Source: Clostridium cadaveris (GTDB lineage: Bacteria; Bacillota; Clostridia; Clostridiales; Clostridiaceae). From it: a stretch of DNA of 64,000 nt. The stretch is taken from contig NZ_CP076620.1 in the NCBI RefSeq assembly GCF_020911725.1, forward strand, positions 1,802,501-1,866,500. Reading direction: 5' to 3'. The notes beneath the pieces are model-generated. The model saw only the letters and a list, made by a program, of their open reading frames with translations, searched no databases and was not told the origin of the DNA. A program made the translations under genes and the position numbers. Shown one piece after another: positions 25,669 through 33,617 of the stretch (position 1 is the stretch's first letter; every line of letters starts with the position of its first letter).

Positions 25669-26019
25669 TTAAAGCTCCACCACCGCCGACAGCTTTTTGA
25701 GCAGATCGGACAGCGGCCCCCACAGGGTTTCATAGTCCCGCTGCAACGCCTTGATCTCCTCCGGGTAAATGCCGCCGTAGGTGTTGGCCTGGATCGCCAC
25801 CTGGTTTAGATTGTTGGAGCACCGCCGCTGGAGGGACACCAGCTCCCGCACGTCGGAAAGGTCAACATGGAGCACATAGCCATTGAGGGCCATTTTCCGC
25901 ACATAGGCCCCCAGGTTGCGGACGCCCGCCTCGTCCATGCGTTCCCGGATCAGCGCCAGTTCCTCCTCGGATACCATGACGTGCAGGTGGATGGGGCGGC
26001 GGCGTTTCTTCTGGCTCAC
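25669..26019 (-). CDS. MobC-like relaxosome accessory protein
   Basis: A 116-residue basic protein. It has a ribbon-helix-helix-like N-terminus (RPIHLHVMVSEEELALIRER) followed by the MobC pattern MALNGYVLHVDLSDVRELVSL and SNNLNQVAIQANTYGG. Such proteins bind oriT and help the relaxase. The GTG start overlaps the stop of the preceding small gene (GTGA) and has GGGAGG upstream. The oriT should lie nearby but I could not place it. Confidence 0.85.
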   Translation of the reverse strand: MSQKKRRRPIHLHVMVSEEELALIRERMDEAGVRNLGAYVRKMALNGYVLHVDLSDVRELVSLQRRCSNNLNQVAIQANTYGGIYPEEIKALQRDYETLWGPLSDLLKKLSAVVEL

Positions 26020-26189
26020 CGATCCTCCCGATCCAGGCTCCGGCGGCGGTGGGGCGGTTCCTTTACCTTGTCCAGCGGCTTTTCCTGCTCCGGGGGCGGG
26101 GCCTGGTTGTTGAGTACGCCATCCAGCATATTGTAGTTGTGCTCGGTGGCAATCTCCGCGCTTTTCATGGGGTTATATTTTTCTTCCAT
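26016..26189 (-). CDS. Small ICE protein of 57 residues, unknown
   Basis: Starts at an ATG with GGAGG 6 bases upstream and reads MEEKYNPMKSAEIATEHNYN, then a proline-rich stretch and a basic end RRRSLDREDR. Its TGA overlaps the GTG of the MobC-like gene, so the two are coupled. No known family recognised. The coupling suggests a role in the relaxosome, which is inference. Confidence 0.7.
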   Translation of the reverse strand: MEEKYNPMKSAEIATEHNYNMLDGVLNNQAPPPEQEKPLDKVKEPPHRRRSLDREDR

Positions 26190-26204
26190 AAAATCCTCCT
26201 TGTC

Positions 26205-26987
26205 CTATCGTTCGCCCCGGTCGGGGGCGCTCCGTTTGAGCGTGTCCTGGCCCCGGCCAGCCTGGGCCTCCCGCTGGGCCGCTTTCAGTTGTTCGGCAAT
26301 CGGCTGTTTGCCCTTTTCCTGCTTGTGAGCCCTGGCCGCCGCTTGACGCTCCACGCTGCGGACGCGGGTGGTGAGCTGCTCCGGGGTAACATATTCTTTC
26401 GCCACATAGCAACCGAAGTCGTGATAAAACCAGGTTAGCCGCCTTTGCTCCGGGACGTGGTGAGCGTCCTCCCATTTGCCCACCACCTGGGCCTGGGCGT
26501 CCATCTGCCGCCGGATGTCCAGATTGTCGCGGGCGGGCCGCAGCTCATAATCCCGCATTTCCTGTTCCGTCAACGGCTGGGCATAGGTGATCGCTCCCCA
26601 CGCCTGGAACGCCTCGCCCGGCACCTGCTGGCGGGTGGGGTATATGTCCATGTGGACAGGGCGGTTGAAATCGCTTTTGGGATAGGTGCCGATGTCGATG
26701 GGCCGCTGGGTGGAGTAGTATTTGTAGGTTTCCTTGTCCGGGGCCTGCTCCACTTCAAACACATAATAGCGCCGCTGATAGTCCTCGGCCCGGTTGTGCA
26801 GGTCACGCTCGGCCATGTCCGGCTCGTTGTGGTAGTGGCCCCAAAAGTAGTCCCGGTGCCCGTCCTGCTCGTTGAATTGCCATGTCACATAGGGGTTCGG
26901 GGCCTTGGGGTTTTCCCCCAGCACAAAGCCGCATTTGTTGTCAAACAGGATCGTGCGGCGGATCACATAGCCTTGATTTTCTTCCAG
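26205..26987 (-). CDS. Conserved ICE protein, unknown function
   Basis: A protein of about 260 residues, mostly polar, with aromatic-rich segments (FGHYHNEP-type: RDYFWGHYHNEPDMAERDLH; PVHMDIYPTRQQVPGEAFQA) and a basic helical tail (RVRSVERQAAARAHKQEKGK). It is a soluble protein often found between relaxosome and cysteine-rich small genes in such ICEs; I do not assign a named domain. The Shine-Dalgarno AAGGAGG stands 7 bases before CTG (26987) and 4 before ATT, with no ATG, GTG or TTG near, so the start is probably CTG. A longer reading from 27086 passes through the ICE repeat and lacks a site. Confidence 0.7.
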   Translation of the reverse strand: MEENQGYVIRRTILFDNKCGFVLGENPKAPNPYVTWQFNEQDGHRDYFWGHYHNEPDMAERDLHNRAEDYQRRYYVFEVEQAPDKETYKYYSTQRPIDIGTYPKSDFNRPVHMDIYPTRQQVPGEAFQAWGAITYAQPLTEQEMRDYELRPARDNLDIRRQMDAQAQVVGKWEDAHHVPEQRRLTWFYHDFGCYVAKEYVTPEQLTTRVRSVERQAAARAHKQEKGKQPIAEQLKAAQREAQAGRGQDTLKRSAPDRGER

Positions 26988-27015
26988 AATAACACCTCCT
27001 TGAATGTGCCCGCCA

Positions 27016-27038
27016 CCTCTGGACAAAGTGTCCAGAAG
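27016..27038. repeat. ICE palindromic repeat, copy 7
   Basis: CC-TCTGGACA-AAG-TGTCCAGA-AG, upstream of the unknown 260-residue protein gene and about 110 bases after the cysteine-rich gene. Confidence 0.9.
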
Positions 27039-27074
27039 CGGCGGGGCAGATGTTGACAGCATTTCGGCAAAACA

Positions 27075-27106
27075 GGGGCAGGCCATAGAAACACACGGCC
27101 TGCCCC
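27075..27106 (-). terminator. Strong hairpin after the cysteine-rich gene
   Basis: GGGGCAGGCC / GGCCTGCCCC, a perfect 10-bp stem with a 12-base loop, followed by TGTTTT on the minus strand. Possibly a terminator. Confidence 0.55.
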
Positions 27107-27151
27107 AAAAGCGGCCCCGGAAAGCCTTGATACAAGCGGGTTTTTGAGGGC

Positions 27152-27520
27152 CTAATTGTCAACATCACAGCTCCGTTTCTTCTGCATATATTCCCGTTGC
27201 TGGCGGCGGTGGGCTTTCTTTGCACAAGCCGCCGAGCAGTAGGCCAGCCGCCCATCCAGGGGGACGGGCCCCCCGCAGACCGGGCAGGGCTTAAACTCCG
27301 GGGGCGGCCCCTCGCTCATAAGGGCGGCCTCCAGCGCCGGATCAAGGGGCAGGACGGCCTCCCGGAAATAGCGGCAATAGGCACCCGTCCAGCACTTGCC
27401 GAACATATAACATTCGCACTCCAGGGGCAGGCAGCCATATTCCTTGTCATAGTTGGCGCACCACTTTGTCACCAGGGCGCGGATTTTCCGTTTTTCCTCG
27501 CGTGTCAGTTCACGGGACAC
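27152..27520 (-). CDS. Cysteine-rich (VLP-type) ICE protein
   Basis: A 122-residue protein with 14 cysteines. The first half carries TKWCANYDKEYGCLPLECEC and FGKCWTGAYCRYFREAVLP; the second half a zinc-finger-like CPVCGGPVPLDGRLAYCSAAC. This is the cysteine-rich VLP family of Clostridiales elements, function unknown. The GTG start has GGGAGG 7 bases upstream and lies 4 bases after the next small gene. Confidence 0.75.
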   Translation of the reverse strand: MSRELTREEKRKIRALVTKWCANYDKEYGCLPLECECYMFGKCWTGAYCRYFREAVLPLDPALEAALMSEGPPPEFKPCPVCGGPVPLDGRLAYCSAACAKKAHRRQQREYMQKKRSCDVDN

Positions 27521-27524
27521 GGCC

Positions 27525-27698
27525 TCACCTCCCGTCAGGGGTTCTCAAAAGCTCCCGGTAACAAGCCATACAGCGGATGCCGCGCCAGTAGGGGCACCCG
27601 GCGCACCGGGAGCCCCTGGGCGCTTTCGGGACAGACGGGGCCATGGGCTGGGGGCGCTGCTTCATCATTTTTTCATAACGGTTATTGGTAAAATTCAT
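27525..27698 (-). CDS. Small cysteine-containing ICE protein of 57 residues
   Basis: Starts at an ATG that overlaps the stop of the DUF4366 gene (ATGA). It reads MNFTNNRYEKMMKQRPQPMA and then CAGCPYWRGIRCMACYRELL, with a CxxC plus CxxC arrangement that may bind metal. It ends 4 bases before the GTG of the cysteine-rich gene, so three genes are coupled. Unknown function; not previously named to my knowledge. Confidence 0.7.
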   Translation of the reverse strand: MNFTNNRYEKMMKQRPQPMAPSVPKAPRGSRCAGCPYWRGIRCMACYRELLRTPDGR

Positions 27699-28447
27699 TG
27701 TTCCTCCTCCTCGCTGTTTTCGTCAGGCTCGTCCTCGTCCCAGGGCGGGCCGTCGTCCTCATAGTCCTCCGGCTCGGCATCATCGTCCTCCGGTTCGCTG
27801 TCTTTCTGCCGTTTGGGGCGGATCACCTTGAAATAGACCGCCGCGCCGCCGATCACCGCCACCGCCAGAATGAGCAGAAGCGTCCCCATATTGCCGTCCG
27901 TTTCCGGTTCGGCCTCCTCCGGGGCGGGTTCCTCGGTTTCCGCTGGTTCCGGCTCCGGCTCCACGCCCACGCACTCGGCTATCTTGAGGGAGCAGACCGG
28001 GCAATCCGTGTTGACAGCCCCCGCCGCGCATTTTTCCGAGCAGGAACAAACCGCCTGCTCCACGCCCGCGGCCTCCGCCGCCGCCAGCAGGTCGGCCTCG
28101 TCCACCATGTTTAAGAAATAGGTTTCGTATTGCTCGCCCTCCTCGTCCACGGGCTTGTCATAGTCGATAACGATGTAAAAGGTGCTGCCGCCCGCCGTCT
28201 GTACCGTGATAAACTGCTTGTTGGTGTGCTCGTCATAGAGCAGATCGCGGGTGACGAGGTTGCCCTCTTCCTCAAAGCCCTCACCGGGCTCAATGGTGGG
28301 CTCCGGCTCCGGGGCCGGGGTTTCCATGGTGGGATCGCCGTAGTCCTCACCCTCGCCGCCGCTGGCATAGGCATAGGCCGGGGCACCAAAGGCGCATAAA
28401 AGAACGGCGGCGCAGAGCGCCGCCGCCATCAATCGAAAGCGTTTCAT
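27695..28447 (-). CDS. DUF4366 (CD1107-type) exported ICE protein
   Basis: A protein of 250 residues. A signal peptide (MKRFRLMAAALCAAVLLCAFGAPAYA in parts) is followed by an acidic Pro/Glu region, a folded domain with TRDLLYDEHTNKQFITVQT and four cysteines (CSCSEKC, CPVC), then a membrane helix (about residues 195-215) and a very acidic tail. It is probably an extracellular part of the transfer channel on the cell surface. The ATG at 28447 is 10 bases after GGAGG; a TTG six bases upstream is an alternative start. Confidence 0.82.
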   Translation of the reverse strand: MKRFRLMAAALCAAVLLCAFGAPAYAYASGGEGEDYGDPTMETPAPEPEPTIEPGEGFEEEGNLVTRDLLYDEHTNKQFITVQTAGGSTFYIVIDYDKPVDEEGEQYETYFLNMVDEADLLAAAEAAGVEQAVCSCSEKCAAGAVNTDCPVCSLKIAECVGVEPEPEPAETEEPAPEEAEPETDGNMGTLLLILAVAVIGGAAVYFKVIRPKRQKDSEPEDDDAEPEDYEDDGPPWDEDEPDENSEEEEQ

Positions 28448-28449
28448 CT

Positions 28450-28704
28450 TCAATTTTCCTCCTTTCCGCCGTCCTCGGACTTCTGGACACTTTGTCCAGA
28501 GGTGCCGCCGTCCCGAAGCCGCTGGAGCACCAGAGGCAGCTCCTCCAGGGACACGCTCATGCCCCGCACAATGTCCACGATCTCCGTGTTTTCGGCCTCC
28601 AGCTTGTTTTTCTCCAGCTCTTTCAGCCGGGCCTGCTGTTCGGCTATTTTGGCCTTGACCTTTTCAATCTCGGCCTGGATTTTCTGGCTTTTACTTGCTG
28701 CCAT
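28450..28704 (-). CDS. DUF4315 family ICE protein
   Basis: An 84-residue coiled-coil protein (MAASKSQKIQAEIEKVKAKI ...), with GAGGAGG before the ATG at 28704. The family signature EIVDIVRGMSVSLEELPLVL is complete at about residues 42-61. The C-terminus contains copy 8 of the ICE repeat read in frame as TSGQSVQKS, replacing the usual short tail. It lies 14 bases after the CD1108-type gene. Confidence 0.82.
   Translation of the reverse strand: MAASKSQKIQAEIEKVKAKIAEQQARLKELEKNKLEAENTEIVDIVRGMSVSLEELPLVLQRLRDGGTSGQSVQKSEDGGKEEN
28480..28502. repeat. ICE palindromic repeat, copy 8
   Basis: CT-TCTGGACA-CTT-TGTCCAGA-GG, inside the last 20 codons of the DUF4315 gene. Confidence 0.9.
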
Positions 28705-28718
28705 ACATAACCTCCTCG

Positions 28719-30341
28719 TCATGGTAAACGCCCGTAGGCGTAGAAATGAGATTGCCAGTAGCTTGTGTTCAGATTTGCGTAACTGATGGGATCTCCGCAA
28801 TGGATCATCATATTGTCCCCCACATAGATGCCGCAATGGGACACGCCCGCCGTGTCATAGGTGCCCACAAAGAACACCAGATCGCCGGGTTTCGGGTTGC
28901 TGGTAGGGGTGCAGATGTTATAAAGCCCCTGGGCCCCCAGGCGGCCCACATTCCAGCCGGAGTGATTGATCACCCAGGACACAAAGCCGGAGCAGTCAAA
29001 GGACGTGGCCGGGGAGCTGCCGCCCCACACATAGGGATAGCCCAGGTATTTCTCCGCCTCGGAGAGAATGGCCGCAAAGGCTTCATCGTCCAGATATTCC
29101 CCCGGCACGTCATAGTCGGCGGGCGGTTTTGTGTATTTGTCCACATACTCCGAACCGGGAAACAGGTCGGGGCGGTTGCCCAGGGTGGACAGGTAGAGGG
29201 AATACCGGGCCATCTGTTCCTCGCTCATAAGTTCCAGGGGCAGATGGGACAGGTTACGGTTTTCCAGCGTAACATAGCAGATATACCAGGAGTAGGGATC
29301 GCCCTCGCTGTCATACCGGGTTTCCCGCACCACGCGCTCCGTCAGGATATACTGACGGTCAAAGAGGGTTTCCAGGGTGCCCTGCACCTCGTCCGCCGTC
29401 CATTCCCCCTCGTGGAGCACAGACAAAATGGAAATGAGCACATAAGGGTCGTGCTCGATCCCGTCCAGGTCAAAATGGTACTCATCATAGCTGTGGGTGC
29501 TTTCGTAGGTGTCCAGGTAGTGTCGCAGCTCCGCCTCCATGCCGGAATAGCTGGCCTCCGCCGCCAGAATATCCTCGTCCTTTGAGGGGTAAGTGGTCGC
29601 GCCCACGGCCCCCGCGCCGGAGTTCCCCAGCATCACCAGGGAGGAAGAACAGGACTGCATCACAAAGAGCAGGAGCAGGCAGGCCAGGGCCAGCAGCACC
29701 CCCACGGGATGACGCTTCACAAAGCCTGCGATTTTTGCCCCGGCTTTTTCTGTGGCGGCGGCTGTCTTTTTGGCCGCGCTTGCCGCCCCGGTCTTTGCAG
29801 CCTCCCGCGCCTTTTTTTGATACTGCTTTTTTAGGCGGTGCTTGCGCCACATCCGGGAAACGGAATTGCCGGACATTTCCGGGTGCTCCTGGGCGGCCAT
29901 GCGGAAATGATAATCCGCCGTTGCCTTGATATATTTGGACTCCGCCTTGTGGACAGCCTTTGCCGGGTGCTCCCGCACTTTCTTTTTAATGAACCGGGAG
30001 CCATGCCGCAGGGCGGACTCGCCCACCAGCTCGGAGCGGTGAGCCCCCTCGGTGCCCACATTTTCCTGTTCCACTTCAAACAGTTTCCCATGCACAAAGC
30101 CGTGGACGCCCCGGCCCGCCGTCCGGCCCACACGTTTCACCGGGCCGGGCTTTTTGGGCGGCTTCTGTTTTGCCAGCTTGTCCTTGGCCTTTTCCAGCTT
30201 TTCCCCGCGCTGTTCCATGCGGAGCTTAGATGCGGCGGCCTGTTCCTGTTTGCTTTTCTGGCGGAATTTCGACTTATGGACACTTTGTCCAGAGGTGCCC
30301 CCGGCCTCCGGGCCCGCCGCTTTATTCGTTTCCTGCTTCAT
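28719..30341 (-). CDS. CD1108-type NlpC/P60 cell wall hydrolase of the transfer system
   Basis: A 540-residue peptidoglycan hydrolase for local wall opening during mating. The N-terminal 200 residues are basic and cytosolic, followed by a membrane helix (about residues 215-235, VGVLLALACLLLLFVMQSCSS in part), a middle domain and a C-terminal NlpC/P60 domain. Catalytic Cys is in SSPATSFDCSGFVSWV, His in GVSHCGIYVGDN. The ATG overlaps the end of VirB4 by 20 bases and has GGAGG upstream. Copy 9 of the ICE repeat is read in frame near residues 16-23 (TSGQSVHKS). Confidence 0.88.
   Translation of the reverse strand: MKQETNKAAGPEAGGTSGQSVHKSKFRQKSKQEQAAASKLRMEQRGEKLEKAKDKLAKQKPPKKPGPVKRVGRTAGRGVHGFVHGKLFEVEQENVGTEGAHRSELVGESALRHGSRFIKKKVREHPAKAVHKAESKYIKATADYHFRMAAQEHPEMSGNSVSRMWRKHRLKKQYQKKAREAAKTGAASAAKKTAAATEKAGAKIAGFVKRHPVGVLLALACLLLLFVMQSCSSSLVMLGNSGAGAVGATTYPSKDEDILAAEASYSGMEAELRHYLDTYESTHSYDEYHFDLDGIEHDPYVLISILSVLHEGEWTADEVQGTLETLFDRQYILTERVVRETRYDSEGDPYSWYICYVTLENRNLSHLPLELMSEEQMARYSLYLSTLGNRPDLFPGSEYVDKYTKPPADYDVPGEYLDDEAFAAILSEAEKYLGYPYVWGGSSPATSFDCSGFVSWVINHSGWNVGRLGAQGLYNICTPTSNPKPGDLVFFVGTYDTAGVSHCGIYVGDNMMIHCGDPISYANLNTSYWQSHFYAYGRLP
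30273..30295. repeat. ICE palindromic repeat, copy 9 (one mismatch)
   Basis: CT-TATGGACA-CTT-TGTCCAGA-GG; the third base of the left arm is A, not C. In frame in the start of the CD1108-type gene and 27 bases after the VirB4 stop. Confidence 0.88.
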
Positions 30342-32691
30342 GCTTCAAGTCCTCCGGGCGGGTAGTGAGCAGGTTATAGATCTCCCCTTTGGGGAACCGA
30401 TCCACAAACGGGATGGTCACATCCCCATAGAACAGCAGCCCCTCGCCCGCGTTAGAATGGGTGATATAGGAAAGCTGGTGCTCGGAAATGCCGAGCTGCT
30501 TTGCCAGAATCGCCCGGTCACTTTGCGCCTGGGCCAGCAGGATCATAAAGTCGGTGTTGTCTAAAATGGCCTCGATCTCCCGGCTGGCTAATAGGTCTTT
30601 GACGTTCTGCGTTAAAGCTGACGGCACACAGCCTTTTTTGCGGAGCATCTTCCAGACGGCCACAAAATAGCTGGCGGTGAGCGCGTCCCGCAAAAGGATA
30701 TGAAATTCATCGAAGTAGCACCAGGTAGAAATACCGCTGTGAAAGTTCACATTGACAGCAGAGGTCACAAAGTCGTTGGTGATGTGCATGGCGATCTTGC
30801 GCAGGTTTTCCCCCAGCCCTTTCAGCACGATACACACCACGCGGGCGGTCAAGTCCACGTTGGTCGGGTGGTTAAAGAGATTGAGGGAGCCGGTGCAGTA
30901 GAGTTCCAGGGCCGTTGCCACACGGCGGGCCTCCGGCTCCGGCTGCTTCAAAAGCTCCTCGTACAAGTCCTGGAGCAAGGGCGGCTTGCCGTCCCCGATC
31001 CCCAGGGCCATATCCCGGTAAATGAGCCGCACACAGCGGTCAATCACGGTTTTCTCAATGGGCTGCAAGCCGTCCTTGCCGCCCACCACCAGCTCGCACA
31101 GGGACAACAAAAAGTCCGCTTTCATGGAAAGCGGGCTTTCGTCATCGTCCAGGTCAAGCTGGATGTCCATAGGGTTGATATGGCTGGGAGAACCGGGAGC
31201 GATCTCGATCACCTGCCCGCCCAGCCGCCGCACCAGCGGCGCATATTCGCCCATGGGATCGACAATCAGAATCCGATCCTTTGGGATGGTGAGGAACACG
31301 TTTAAGAGCTCCCGTTTTGCGGCGAAAGATTTTCCCGATCCCGTGGAGCCAAGGTACAGGCCGTTGGCCGATTTCAGCTTTTTGCGGTCAGCCATGATGA
31401 CATTGTGGGAAAGGGCGTTCATGCCGTAGTAGAGGGACGGCCCGGCCATACGCAGCTCCCTTGTCATAAAGGGAATGAAGATCGCCGTGGAGCTGGTGGT
31501 CATACCCCGCTGGATCTCCACCTCGTTGTAGCCCAGGGCCAGGGAAGAAACGAACCCCTGCTCCTGCTGCCAGTCCAGCCGCTTTAGGGCGCAGTTGTAT
31601 TTCTGCGCGATACCGCCCACCGTAAACACATCGTTTTCCAACCGCTGGCGGGTGGGGGCAAGGTTTACCACCGTGAACGTCAAGAGGAACATCCGCTCGT
31701 TGCGGGATTGCAGATCGGCCAGCAGCTCCGCCGCGTCCTTGCTGAACGTGATAAGGTCAGGCGGGAGGATGTCGGGATCATACCCGGCCCGCACCGCCTT
31801 GCGCTGTTCTTCCACTTTCATTTTGCCGATGTCGGAGAGCTTGCCTTTGACGGTCTTAATGGCTTTGAGCTGATCCACCGTCTGAACGTGCATGGTGACA
31901 GTCAGCTCCGCATCCAGCTCCAAAATCTCCGACAGCAGCTTGTCCGAGAGCTCGGAGGCCAAAATCTGCAAGTAGGACGCCGCGCCCCAATACTGGCCCA
32001 CCCGGAACGTCCGGGACTGCCGGAAGTCGAAGCTGTCCGGGGCGATATAGTCCTTTGTGCCCATGCCTGTTTTGGGGATGTCCTGCCAGGAGAAACAAAA
32101 GGCCTCCCGGCTGCCGGGGTGCATCTGCCCATGGAGCAGGGCCAGCCGCTCCCGCCCATCGAGAGCCTCCGAGGGCACGCCCAGCCGTTTCAGATTGCCC
32201 GTCACATCGGCCTCCACACGTTCCAGGCGGGGCCGGGCCTCCCCGATGCTCCCGGCTGGCAGGCCGAATGTAATGTATTTAGACCGCTCGATGCCGTTGT
32301 TGCTTTTGGCGATCTGGTTTTTTAACATCCCGGTAAACTCGGCCCGGACGCTGTTAAAGCTGTCCTGGGCCGGGGGAATGTTCACCCGGTACTTGCTCCG
32401 GGAGTGGGAACGGCGGTTGATAAAGGAAAGCTGGAACGGCAACGAGGTATCAAAGTAGTTGAGGAATGAGCTCCAGCCGCCGAAAATGGCCGTCTGATCC
32501 TCGGTGCTTGCCACCGAATAATTGATGTCTTCATATTCCACGGTTTTTGTGTAGAGCCCGCCGGGGAGCTGGCACACCCCGTCCGGGTGCATCACCAGAT
32601 AGGGGATCGTCTGCTGGGCAGACAACGCAGCTTTCCGTTTAGCGCCCTTTCCGGGGCCGCGCTTTTGGTTTTTTGCTGTTTTCAATCGCAT
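30322..32691 (-). CDS. VirB4-type conjugation ATPase
   Basis: A 789-residue ATPase that energises the type IV secretion channel. The N-terminal half is the CagE/TrbE-VirB domain. The C-terminal half carries Walker A GSTGSGKSFAAKRELL (about residue 450) and a Walker B-like STWCYFDEFHILL (about 665). The ATG at 32691 lies directly on AAGGAGG; the TTG at 32685, 6 bases after the site, may be the true start. It overlaps the PrgI gene by about 50 bases. Intact. Confidence 0.92.
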   Translation of the reverse strand: MRLKTAKNQKRGPGKGAKRKAALSAQQTIPYLVMHPDGVCQLPGGLYTKTVEYEDINYSVASTEDQTAIFGGWSSFLNYFDTSLPFQLSFINRRSHSRSKYRVNIPPAQDSFNSVRAEFTGMLKNQIAKSNNGIERSKYITFGLPAGSIGEARPRLERVEADVTGNLKRLGVPSEALDGRERLALLHGQMHPGSREAFCFSWQDIPKTGMGTKDYIAPDSFDFRQSRTFRVGQYWGAASYLQILASELSDKLLSEILELDAELTVTMHVQTVDQLKAIKTVKGKLSDIGKMKVEEQRKAVRAGYDPDILPPDLITFSKDAAELLADLQSRNERMFLLTFTVVNLAPTRQRLENDVFTVGGIAQKYNCALKRLDWQQEQGFVSSLALGYNEVEIQRGMTTSSTAIFIPFMTRELRMAGPSLYYGMNALSHNVIMADRKKLKSANGLYLGSTGSGKSFAAKRELLNVFLTIPKDRILIVDPMGEYAPLVRRLGGQVIEIAPGSPSHINPMDIQLDLDDDESPLSMKADFLLSLCELVVGGKDGLQPIEKTVIDRCVRLIYRDMALGIGDGKPPLLQDLYEELLKQPEPEARRVATALELYCTGSLNLFNHPTNVDLTARVVCIVLKGLGENLRKIAMHITNDFVTSAVNVNFHSGISTWCYFDEFHILLRDALTASYFVAVWKMLRKKGCVPSALTQNVKDLLASREIEAILDNTDFMILLAQAQSDRAILAKQLGISEHQLSYITHSNAGEGLLFYGDVTIPFVDRFPKGEIYNLLTTRPEDLKHEAGNE

Positions 32692-33043
32692 CCTCCTTTC
32701 CCGCAGCGCCCCGCTGGGTAAACGGGGCGTAAATATTCTGCGTCTGATAGGGCCTGATCCCAGGCCGCAGGAAACGGGCCCGGATGATGTTTTTCACCAC
32801 CTTTTCCAGCGGGAGCCCGTCTTTTTCATACATCGCCAGCAGAAACGCCGGGAGCGCCACGGCCATCATCAGGAACATGGCCCCGGTATTGCCGATGGTG
32901 CTCCGGGCCAGCAGATAGGTGGGGACGCCCACCGCCGCCGCAATCCCGAAGCATACAAGCTGGCGTTTCGTCAGGTTAAAGGCAAGTTTCGTCTTGACCT
33001 TTGACAAATCGTTTGGAACATTTACATAGGGAATTTCAATCAC
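32639..33043 (-). CDS. PrgI/VirB3-like membrane protein
   Basis: A 134-residue membrane protein with IEIPYVNVPNDLSKVKTKLA at the start, two adjacent helices (about residues 35-75) and a basic C-terminus. PrgI family proteins take the place of VirB3 in Gram-positive type IV secretion. The GTG at 33043 overlaps the TGA of the MT-A70 gene (GTGA), so translation is coupled; the longer reading from 33073 would start within the ICE repeat. Confidence 0.87.
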   Translation of the reverse strand: MIEIPYVNVPNDLSKVKTKLAFNLTKRQLVCFGIAAAVGVPTYLLARSTIGNTGAMFLMMAVALPAFLLAMYEKDGLPLEKVVKNIIRARFLRPGIRPYQTQNIYAPFTQRGAAGKEDAIENSKKPKARPRKGR

Positions 33044-33615
33044 TTCCTTTCCGGCCCGGCCACCTCTGGACACTTTGTCCAGAAGTCCGGCAGGGTACTT
33101 TCCACCTCATTTCCCCACACATCCCAGCCGGGCGGCGTCTGCCTTGCGAACAGCTCCACCCTGGGCAGGTCGCCCATCAGGGCCACGATCTTATCACGGG
33201 CCTCGTCCGGCTTTTTGCTGTGGGCTTCAATGGGGGAAATGATAAACTGGTGGACATTGGCCGCCTGCCGTTTCGGGTGTCCCCGTGTTGCCAGCAGGCA
33301 CACCTCTGCGTTGCCCCGTGTCCAGAAGCCCAGGCCGTAAAACCAGCCGGGGGACTTGCGGTTTTGTTTGAGCCAGACGAAAGCAACGCTCTTGTAAGTA
33401 AAGCCCCACGCCTGGATCAGCCGCAGGGCCTCCGGGAGCTGGGGAAAGGTAGCCCACAAAAAAAGCGCGCTGTCCGGGGCCGCAAGATCGGCCACAGGCA
33501 ACGCGCATAGCTCGTTGATCCCCATGGTGGGATAATGGTTTTCCGCCGCTCCCTGTACCTTTTTTGCGGAATACCGCCAGGGCGGGTCGGCGTAAATGAT
33601 AGAATACTTCTCGAT
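33040..33615 (-). CDS. MT-A70 family adenine methyltransferase, probable ATC start
   Basis: A 191-residue DNA/RNA N6-adenine methyltransferase. The catalytic motif is YADPPWRYSAKK at about residues 8-19, so it lies upstream of the first ATG in frame (33525). A perfect AAAGGAG stands 7 bases before ATC (33615), and no ATG, GTG or TTG occurs upstream in this open frame for at least 80 bases. The start is therefore likely ATC, or the gene has lost its ATG. The C-terminus ends with copy 10 of the ICE repeat read in frame (DFWTKCPEV). Close spacing to the other methyltransferase suggests joint protection of ICE DNA. Confidence 0.78.
   Translation of the reverse strand: MEKYSIIYADPPWRYSAKKVQGAAENHYPTMGINELCALPVADLAAPDSALFLWATFPQLPEALRLIQAWGFTYKSVAFVWLKQNRKSPGWFYGLGFWTRGNAEVCLLATRGHPKRQAANVHQFIISPIEAHSKKPDEARDKIVALMGDLPRVELFARQTPPGWDVWGNEVESTLPDFWTKCPEVAGPERK
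33063..33085. repeat. ICE palindromic repeat, copy 10
   Basis: CC-TCTGGACA-CTT-TGTCCAGA-AG, inside the last 16 codons of the MT-A70 gene and 20 bases before the PrgI start. Confidence 0.9.
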
Positions 33616-33617
33616 GG

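Noticed and set aside
26445-27056. Plus-strand open frame of about 200 codons
   Set aside because: Shadow of the unknown ICE gene on the minus strand, in high-GC DNA that has few stop codons.
33038-33040. ATT as start of PrgI
   Set aside because: The GTG at 33043 overlaps the upstream stop as GTGA, a normal coupled start, so a near-cognate start is not needed.
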